Made by a program: the position numbers and the translations under genes. The notes under the pieces are model-generated. The model had not been told where the DNA came from. It searched no databases and saw only the letters and a list, made by a program, of their open reading frames with translations. This document shows, in pieces, positions 5,551 through 11,582 of a stretch of 11,582 nt of DNA (position 1 is its first letter; every line of letters begins with the position of its first letter). The stretch is from Myxococcales bacterium (GTDB lineage: Bacteria > Myxococcota_A > Polyangia > Polyangiales > Polyangiaceae): the NCBI GenBank assembly GCA_013298325.1, contig JAAFHJ010000100.1, forward strand, positions 1 through 11,582, in the 5' to 3' direction.

Positions 5551-6716
5551 ACAAATTCATAACGATGAACCTCTCGCTGTTCGGTGTTCTCGTCGCGAGC
5601 CTTGCCCTGTTGCTCGGCACCGGCTGCGGAAAATCCCACGCGGCCGCCGAGGGCATCCCCGAGACCCGCGAGAAGAAAGGGAGAACCGTTACGTTTGATC
5701 CGAAAGCGCTAGAACGGCTGGGCGTCGTTGTTGGCGCCGTCGGCGGCCCACAAAATCAGGGATTTACGGTACCTGGGACCCTGGAGTTCGACCCGGAGCG
5801 GTACGCGGAAGTGGGGACGCTGGCTGACGGGCGGGTCACGAGCCTCGACGTCCACGTCGGCGAGCGTGTGAAGAAGGGGCAGCTGCTCGCGCGGATCATG
5901 GTCCCGAGCGTCGCCACCGCGCAGGCGGAACTGGTGGCGGCGGCGGCAGCTTCCAAGATCGCAGCGACGAATGAAGCTCGCGAAAAAAACCTGCTGGATC
6001 GGGAGCTTACGACGGCGCGCGAAGCGGAGATGGCCCGTGGAGACGCGGTGCGCACCCAGGCGGAGCTCTCCGCCGCGCAGGCCCGGCTTGCGGCGCTTGG
6101 CGTCGGCGCGACTGGCGCGACTGGCTCGAAAGGGGGCACCGGTGCGATCGCACTGAGCGCCCCAATCGATGGCGTCGTCGTGCGACGCGATGCCGTCCTT
6201 GGACGCTTCCTTCAGGCCAAAGAAACGGCGTTTGTTGTCGCTGACCCGTCGGTACTTCAGGCCGAGATCAACGTGTACGAGTCCGACATTCCGTATTTGA
6301 AGACTGGCGATGAAGTCGCACTGACGATTGACACACGAGAGGTCACAATCGCAGGAAAGGTGACCTACATCGAGCCACGCATCGGTCGTTCCTCGCGGGC
6401 GCTTCGTGCCCATCTCCTGGTCCCCAACGAGGACGGGAGCCTTCGGGCAGGAACCTTCGTGCGGGCCCAAATCAAGCTCCCGAACGGGACTTCGAAAGGG
6501 GCTGGGAGCATGTTCGTCCCGGCGGAGGCGGTCCAGCCGCTCGGCGAAGAAGATGTTATCTTTGTGGAAAAGAGCGCAGGTGTCTTTGAAGTGCGTCCCG
6601 TGACCGTCCGCAGAAGGACCCCCCAGGTCATCGAGCTCGGCAGCGAACTCAATAGCGGTGAACGCATCGCGCTCAAAGGTAGTTTCCTACTTCGTGGAGA
6701 GGTCTCAAAACAATGA
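5547..6716 (+). CDS. czcB: CzcB-like periplasmic adaptor (membrane fusion) lipoprotein
   Basis: Adaptor that joins the RND pump to the outer-membrane channel; 389 residues from GTG 5547. GGAG lies 7 bases before that start, which overlaps the preceding stop. The N-terminus has a hydrophobic stretch ending in LLGTG-C, an imperfect lipobox, so it is probably lipid-anchored. The order is typical: a first lipoyl half (about 86-122, GRVTSLDVHVGERVKKGQLL), an Ala/Glu-rich alpha-hairpin (about 123-184), a Gly-rich linker GVGATGATGSKGGTGA (185-200), a second lipoyl half (ALSAPIDGVVVRRDAVLGRFL), a beta-barrel (DVYESDIPYLKTGDEVAL region) and a membrane-proximal domain with FVPAEAVQPLG. There is no His- or Met-rich metal-binding extension of the kind some CzcB/CusB proteins carry. 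Its stop overlaps the pump start (ATGA). Confidence 0.9.
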   Translation: MNKFITMNLSLFGVLVASLALLLGTGCGKSHAAAEGIPETREKKGRTVTFDPKALERLGVVVGAVGGPQNQGFTVPGTLEFDPERYAEVGTLADGRVTSLDVHVGERVKKGQLLARIMVPSVATAQAELVAAAAASKIAATNEAREKNLLDRELTTAREAEMARGDAVRTQAELSAAQARLAALGVGATGATGSKGGTGAIALSAPIDGVVVRRDAVLGRFLQAKETAFVVADPSVLQAEINVYESDIPYLKTGDEVALTIDTREVTIAGKVTYIEPRIGRSSRALRAHLLVPNEDGSLRAGTFVRAQIKLPNGTSKGAGSMFVPAEAVQPLGEEDVIFVEKSAGVFEVRPVTVRRRTPQVIELGSELNSGERIALKGSFLLRGEVSKQ

Positions 6717-9700
6717 GCGCCTCAAAGTCATCAGCACAGACTCCCCTCCTTCAAACTGGATTATGGGGCTCGCGCAACCCGCTCCTCGCCATCTTGGCGA
6801 CGCTCTTCATCGTCGCCATCGGCATCTTTGCCTCACGGAAGCTCGCGATCGACGCCGTCCCGGATGTGACCAACGTCCAGGTGCAGGTCGTGACGCGGGC
6901 CCCTTCCCTTTCGGCAACCGAGGTCGAAGCGCAGATCACCCAGCCGGTGGAGCGCGCGATGGCCGGTGCGCCTGGACTCACGCAAGTCCGTTCGATCTCA
7001 AAGCTTGGGATCTCGATCGTGACGCTCATTTTCAATGACGACACGGACGTCTATTTCGCGCGCGCCCAAGTGAGCGAGCGCCTCTCGACGCTCCGAGAGA
7101 CGATCCCGGCGAGCGTAGGCGTGCCCGAGCTGGGCCCCGTGACGACCGCACTCGGCGAGATCTACATGTTTGAGCTGCGGCCGGACGGCTCACACCCACG
7201 AAGTGCCGAAGAATTAAGGACAATTATCGACTGGCAGGTCGCTCCGCGGCTGCGCCAGGTGACCGGCGTCGTCGAAGTCGTCGGCTTCGGCGGGAGCGTG
7301 AAGCAGTACCGGGTCACCCTGGATCCGGCAAAGCTAGCCGCGCATCGCGTCGGCGCCGCCGAGGTTCGCAGCGCCCTGTCGAAGGATAATCGTGTCGCCG
7401 GTGGCGGCTTTGTCGAATCGGGCGGCGAGCAGATTGTACTCCGCGGCGATGGGCGCTTTCGGGCCATTGAAGACATCGAGGACGTCGTCATTCGCACCGA
7501 CGACCGTGGGATCCCGATCCGCGTCGGCGAGCTTGGGGAGGTCGACACCGGTCCGACGCTCCGCCAAGGGGCGATGACCCGCGACGGTCGCGGCGAAATC
7601 GTCGGCGCGAGTGTGATGATGCTCAAAGGGCAAAACAGCCGCGACGTCGTCGCCGGGGTGAAAGCGGCGATCGAGGTCCTCAAGCCGCAACTCCCATCCG
7701 GGCTGCGGGTCGAGCCCTACTACGACCGCGCGGCGTTCATCGATGACGTCCTCCATACGGTGGCGAAAAACCTCACAGAAGGGGCATTGATCGTCGTCGT
7801 CTGCCTGCTCCTCACGCTCGGGAGTGTGCGCGCCGGCCTCGTCGTCGCAGGGGCCATCCCGTTCGCCATGCTCGTCGGCTTCCTCGGCCTGGTGCTCACC
7901 GGCTACTCGGGGAACGTCATGTCGCTCGGCGCCGTCGACTTCGGCATCGTCGTCGAAGGGGCGGTGCTGGTCGTCGAGCACGCGATGACCCACGGTGCGC
8001 TTGGAAAAAACCTGAAAGAACGGCAACGTAACCTACGCGAAGCGATGAGCGACGTCGCAAGGCCGGCGATCTTCGGTGTAGTCATCACACTTCTAGTGTT
8101 CCTCCCGCTGATGACCCTCGAGGACGTCGAGGGGAAGATGTTCCGCCCGGTCGTCGTCTCGCTCTGCTTCATGCTCGCCGGTGCCCTGTTTTACGCGCTG
8201 GTGTTCGTGCCGGCGATCGCCCCGCGTTTCCTCACAAAAGTGGCGACGGTCGAAGAGCCCTGGCTCGTACGGAAGGTACGCAAGGTCTACGAACCGCTCG
8301 TCGACCGCGTCCTCCTTGCGCCGCGGAAGACGCTCGCCATCGCTGGCGTGGTGACGGCGCTCCTGCTCGCGAGCGGCGCGACGATCGGCGCCGAATTCCT
8401 TCCACGAATCTTTGAGGGGGCCTTCGCCCTCGATGCGTCGCGGCCACCGTCGACGGCGCTCGGCCAGGCCATTTCTCTGTCGAAGGAGATGGAAATCGCC
8501 ATTCGCGAGACGCCAGAAGTGGAGACGGTCGTCTCGCGGATCGGGCGCCCGGAAGGGGCGGTTGATCCGGCGGGCCCCGAATCGAGCGACGTCTTCGTCA
8601 TTCTCAAACCGCGCAAACAATGGCGCAAAGGCATCACGCCGGAGTCGCTGGCAAATGAACTTTCCGAGCGCGTGGCTGCGCGCGTCCCCGCCACTCAGGC
8701 GGCGGTAAGCCAACCGATCGAGATGCGCGTCAACGACATCGTGGCCGGGGTCAAGAGCGACTTGGCCATTAAAATCAAAGGGGAAGACCTTGAACAGATG
8801 ACGGAGGCCGCCTCGATGATTCGGAGGGCGGTCGCCGAGGTCGACGGGGCAGCCGACGTAAAAATGGAGATTGCGACAGGCCTCCCTGCCCTCAATGTAC
8901 GCGTAAATCGTGACCGCGCTGCACGTCTCGGCGTCTCCTCGGAAGACGTGCTCGATACCCTCGCAATGACCCGCGCCGGCATCGGAGTGGGGCAGGTCCG
9001 TGAAGGGGAGCGCGTGTTTGACCTCGTCCTTCGCGTCGGCGGCGAAGCGGTCGACGACGGCGATGATCTTGAGCGCCTCCCGGTCGCTGCAAGCCTCGGA
9101 GGGGCCAATGAACTCGTGCCATTGCGCCTCCTGGCCGACGTCACAAAAGAGCGCACCGTCGTCCAGGTGAGCCGCGAGCAGATGCGGCGCCGCCTCGTCG
9201 TTCAGGCGAACGTGCGCGGCCGTGACATCGTCTCTTTCGTCGGCGAGGCGCAAGCCAAGGTCGCCGCGTTGAAACTGCCGCCAGGCGTTGAGCTCGAATG
9301 GGGCGGCCAGTTCCAGAATTTCAATCGCGCGAAAGACCGGCTGACGCTCCTCGTACCGGTCTCCTTTGCCGTCATTGCAATGATGCTTTTCCTCACGTTT
9401 CGACGGGTTCCGCATACCGTCGTGACGCTGCTCTCCATCCCATTTGCCCTCGCCGGTGGCATCGCGGCGATGGCGGCGCGGGGCCTCCCATTTAGCATTC
9501 CCGCCGGGGTCGGCTTTATCGCGCTTGCGGGGGTTTCCGTCATGACAGGCATCGTCATGACGACCAACCTCCTCGCGGTCGATGAGGCTCTTCCCGCCAT
9601 TGAGCGTGTGCGAAAAGCGGCACGAGCATCGCTGCGCGCTCCGCTCTCGACCGCGCTGGTCGCCGCCGTCGGATTCATTCCGGCGGCGATCGCCACCGGC

Positions 9701-9925
9701 ACCGGATCCGAGGTTCAGCGCCCGCTCGCGACCGTCGTCATCGGTGGGCTCATGATCGCCATGGTCCTTGGAATGCTTGCACTTCCGGCGATGCTGACGC
9801 TGGTCGCCGAGCGCCAAGACGCACGACGCGAGACGGGGCCCAATCGTCGTCCCCACTCCGACGAAGACGAAGACGCCACGGAGCCGGCGTTGCCGGAAGG
9901 CGAGCTCGCGGGGGCTGGCGAATAG
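6713..9925 (+). CDS. czcA: CzcA-like heavy-metal efflux RND transporter
   Basis: Inner-membrane proton/metal-cation antiporter of the HME-RND family, 1070 residues. The HME signature DAVPDVTNVQVQVVT follows membrane helix 1 (about 24-42). The porter domain comes next, then helices 2-6 (about 345-540), helix 7 (about 547-566), a second porter domain opening with GAEFLPRIFEG, and helices 8-12 (about 885-1035). Helix 4 carries D409-F-G-I-V-V-E415-G-A-V-L-V-V-E422. These match the three carboxylates of the Cupriavidus CzcA proton relay (D402, D408, E415), except that the middle Asp is Glu. The pattern is of the Czc/Cnr (divalent cation) class rather than CusA. About 35 acidic hydrophilic residues extend the cytoplasmic C-terminus. 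The ribosome site GGAGAGGT (6696-6703) lies inside the adaptor gene. The exact metal cannot be read from sequence. Confidence 0.94.
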   Translation: MSASKSSAQTPLLQTGLWGSRNPLLAILATLFIVAIGIFASRKLAIDAVPDVTNVQVQVVTRAPSLSATEVEAQITQPVERAMAGAPGLTQVRSISKLGISIVTLIFNDDTDVYFARAQVSERLSTLRETIPASVGVPELGPVTTALGEIYMFELRPDGSHPRSAEELRTIIDWQVAPRLRQVTGVVEVVGFGGSVKQYRVTLDPAKLAAHRVGAAEVRSALSKDNRVAGGGFVESGGEQIVLRGDGRFRAIEDIEDVVIRTDDRGIPIRVGELGEVDTGPTLRQGAMTRDGRGEIVGASVMMLKGQNSRDVVAGVKAAIEVLKPQLPSGLRVEPYYDRAAFIDDVLHTVAKNLTEGALIVVVCLLLTLGSVRAGLVVAGAIPFAMLVGFLGLVLTGYSGNVMSLGAVDFGIVVEGAVLVVEHAMTHGALGKNLKERQRNLREAMSDVARPAIFGVVITLLVFLPLMTLEDVEGKMFRPVVVSLCFMLAGALFYALVFVPAIAPRFLTKVATVEEPWLVRKVRKVYEPLVDRVLLAPRKTLAIAGVVTALLLASGATIGAEFLPRIFEGAFALDASRPPSTALGQAISLSKEMEIAIRETPEVETVVSRIGRPEGAVDPAGPESSDVFVILKPRKQWRKGITPESLANELSERVAARVPATQAAVSQPIEMRVNDIVAGVKSDLAIKIKGEDLEQMTEAASMIRRAVAEVDGAADVKMEIATGLPALNVRVNRDRAARLGVSSEDVLDTLAMTRAGIGVGQVREGERVFDLVLRVGGEAVDDGDDLERLPVAASLGGANELVPLRLLADVTKERTVVQVSREQMRRRLVVQANVRGRDIVSFVGEAQAKVAALKLPPGVELEWGGQFQNFNRAKDRLTLLVPVSFAVIAMMLFLTFRRVPHTVVTLLSIPFALAGGIAAMAARGLPFSIPAGVGFIALAGVSVMTGIVMTTNLLAVDEALPAIERVRKAARASLRAPLSTALVAAVGFIPAAIATGTGSEVQRPLATVVIGGLMIAMVLGMLALPAMLTLVAERQDARRETGPNRRPHSDEDEDATEPALPEGELAGAGE

Positions 9926-9950
9926 CGGTTCGCGCGGGGGCCGCACCGCT
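9924..9950 (+). other. GC-rich hairpin in the 40-base gap after the pump gene
   Basis: AGCGGT (9924-9929, overlapping the pump stop) pairs with ACCGCT (9945-9950) around a GC-rich 15-base loop. There is no T-run, so transcription may read through into the peptidase gene, or the hairpin may protect the 3' end of the pump transcript. Confidence 0.25.
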
Positions 9951-9965
9951 CTACGGTACGCGCCC

Positions 9966-11582
9966 ATGCGCGCCGGTCCCCCCGTTAGCCTCGCTCTCCT
10001 CCTCGTCGCCTGCGGGGCGACGCCGACCGTTTCACCACCGGCACGCGCGCTGCCTCCGCCGACCTCCGCGCAACCCCCCGCGCCAGAAGCGGTGGTCGCG
10101 CCGGAGAGCGCCGCTCTGAAGCAGCGAATTTCTGCAATTGCTCAAACGCGCAACCATCGACTCGGAACCCCTGGATCCTTTGCATTTCCCAAAGGCGTCA
10201 ATGGTGTCTTCTTCCTCCAGTCAGAGCGTGAAGATCCGCGACAATCGCTCTACTTCGCGAATCTCACCGCCGGCAAGGTGGAGCTCTTCCTTCGAGCGAG
10301 CGACCTTGCCGCCGGCGAGGAGACCCTCTCCGCCGCAGAAAAAGCGCGTCGTGAGCGGATGCGGCTGACGACGAAGGGCTTCTCCCAGGTGCTGCCGTCG
10401 CCGGACGGGACGCGACTTCTACTGCCGCTTGGCGGAAAGCTCTTTGTCATTCCGCTTGAGATCGCAAAAGACGGCGCGGCGAAACCAGGAAAGAGCGTGC
10501 TTCTGAATGCGGACGGGGCGACCGATCCTCAGTGGTCCCCCGACGGTGCCTTTGTTGCATATGTTCGCGACGGAAATTTGTATCGTAGTTCGGCAACCGG
10601 ACGCGGCGACGAACAGGCGCTGACGACCGGAGGAACCGCCGCGCAGCCGCTCGCGACCGCCGAATTTGTGGCACAGGAAGAGTTCGGCCGGAGCCGGGGC
10701 TACTGGTTCTCCCCCGACGGGCGGCAGGTGCTCATCGAAACCGTCGACCAGCGGAAGGTTGAGCGGATCGCCATCGTCGACCCTGCCCACCCGGAGAACG
10801 ACCCCGACCGCCCCTACTACCCGCGTGCCGGTCGCGAGAATGCCACGATCGGGTTCGCGCTGGTCGACGTCGCGACCAAGAAGCGGACGGTCCTCCCCTG
10901 GAAAGCCTCAGACTTTCCGTATGTTGCGACCGTAACTTGGGTCGGCGAGACCCCCTTCTTCTACGCGACCGACCGCCCCCAGAAACGGGCGGTCCTCCTG
11001 GCCTGGGACGGAAAGGCTTTCGTCAGCCGCGGCGAAGAGCGTGATTCGGTCTTTGTAAATACCGAGGGACTGCGCCCCTATGCACTTTCAAAAAGCGCCG
11101 GTAGTGGCTTTGTTCGCGCCGTCGATGCAGGGAGTTCTTCCGTTCGTGTCGGCCACTTTTCCGAGGACGGTACCCCGCGCGGCACCCTGCTCCCGGCGAC
11201 GGGCGCGGGCGGCTGGGAGCTGAAACACATCGTCGCCGTAGAGGCCGACGGCGCGGTGCTCGCGGTCGTGGGTCAGGACGGCACCGATGGGCGGTTCGCA
11301 CGCCTTCGTGCGGAAAAAACGCCAGAATTTCTCGGGGGTAGCGATCGTGAATCGGTCGATGCGGTTTGCAGCGAGGACGGCGTTCGCTGCGTCACCGCCC
11401 ACTTCCCGGCGACCGGGGGCGGACTTCCGTCGTGGACGGTAGGGCGACCGGGGGCGGCGCCGGTGCTCAGCATCGCCGGCCGGTGGACGCTCCCAAGCCC
11501 GCTGCCGGCACCGACGTTTCTTCGCGTCGGCTCCGACAAAATCGCAGTTTCTGTGATCGCGCCGAGCTACCCGATTCCGAAA
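9966..11582 (+). CDS. S9B (dipeptidyl peptidase IV-type) peptidase lipoprotein, N-terminal part (3' end beyond window)
   Basis: The frame is open from ATG 9966 to the edge (539 residues). Residues 1-16 are a lipoprotein signal, with LLV-A-C16. A Pro/Ala-rich linker follows to about residue 48, then a beta-propeller with repeated WSPDG blades (190-194, and YWFSPDG at 246-252). Residues 233-247 (EFVAQEEFGRSRGYW) match the DPP-IV motif whose paired glutamates (here E238-E239) bind the substrate's free N-terminus. YYPRAGRENATIGFALVDV (from 284) is the next conserved block of subfamily S9B. The alpha/beta-hydrolase domain with the catalytic Ser-Asp-His is not in the window, so activity cannot be judged. 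The family releases N-terminal dipeptides, typically X-Pro. It lies 40 bases after the pump gene on the same strand and may be on the same transcript, but no functional link to metal export is evident. The ribosome site is weak. Confidence 0.87.
   Translation, partial: MRAGPPVSLALLLVACGATPTVSPPARALPPPTSAQPPAPEAVVAPESAALKQRISAIAQTRNHRLGTPGSFAFPKGVNGVFFLQSEREDPRQSLYFANLTAGKVELFLRASDLAAGEETLSAAEKARRERMRLTTKGFSQVLPSPDGTRLLLPLGGKLFVIPLEIAKDGAAKPGKSVLLNADGATDPQWSPDGAFVAYVRDGNLYRSSATGRGDEQALTTGGTAAQPLATAEFVAQEEFGRSRGYWFSPDGRQVLIETVDQRKVERIAIVDPAHPENDPDRPYYPRAGRENATIGFALVDVATKKRTVLPWKASDFPYVATVTWVGETPFFYATDRPQKRAVLLAWDGKAFVSRGEERDSVFVNTEGLRPYALSKSAGSGFVRAVDAGSSSVRVGHFSEDGTPRGTLLPATGAGGWELKHIVAVEADGAVLAVVGQDGTDGRFARLRAEKTPEFLGGSDRESVDAVCSEDGVRCVTAHFPATGGGLPSWTVGRPGAAPVLSIAGRWTLPSPLPAPTFLRVGSDKIAVSVIAPSYPIPK

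Noticed and set aside
6099..6146. Collagen-like Gly-x-x repeat (GATGATGSKGGTG) in the adaptor
   Set aside because: It is only a short Gly-rich linker with one duplicated 9-base unit between the hairpin and the second lipoyl half, not a real repeat region.
8093..9967. Long minus-strand open frame (624 codons) opposite the RND pump
   Set aside because: It is antisense to a strongly supported CzcA-type gene. Its His/Arg/Asp-rich translation has no domain and is a typical shadow of GC-rich codon bias.

Overview
The window is GC-rich, densely coded DNA from a Gram-negative bacterium. It encodes a TolC-type outer-membrane protein and several predicted lipoproteins. The overall style (Pro/Ala/Arg-rich proteins, many lipoproteins, an ECF sigma factor with a long N-terminal extension, family-less small genes) suggests a Myxococcota/Polyangia-like organism. 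That placement is inference; there is no rRNA or other marker gene here.

The layout is split by one divergent intergenic region at about 3627-3758. Everything to the left is on the minus strand. From the switch leftwards it holds a Cys-rich lipoprotein (3626-3138), an Mpo1/DUF962-family membrane protein (3002-2478), a degenerate orphan ABC-type ATPase (2309-1473), and an unrecognised basic 104-residue protein (1399-1085) with a clear intrinsic terminator behind it. Next comes a roughly 310-base stretch with no confident gene, only a possible 30-residue membrane microprotein (928-836). Last is an ECF sigma-70 factor (771 to beyond base 1).

Everything to the right is on the plus strand. A small membrane-anchored Asp-rich protein (3759-4151) is followed by a complete heavy-metal RND efflux system: CzcC-like outer-membrane channel (4306-5550), CzcB-like lipoprotein adaptor (5547-6716) and CzcA-like inner-membrane pump (6713-9925). 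The last three genes overlap by 4 bases each and are surely cotranslated. Forty bases later an S9B/DPP-IV-type peptidase lipoprotein begins (9966) and runs off the right edge before its catalytic domain.

The three pump proteins should assemble a periplasm-spanning complex that exports divalent metal cations by proton antiport. The CzcA signature in the fourth membrane helix points to the Czc/Cnr type rather than the Cus (monovalent copper/silver) type, although one of the three carboxylates is Glu instead of Asp. No metal-responsive regulator gene is in the window. The divergent region does hold a 22-base near-perfect palindrome (3690-3711), a good candidate operator for the efflux operon and/or the divergent lipoprotein gene. 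The Asp-rich first gene is a candidate accessory metal-binding component.
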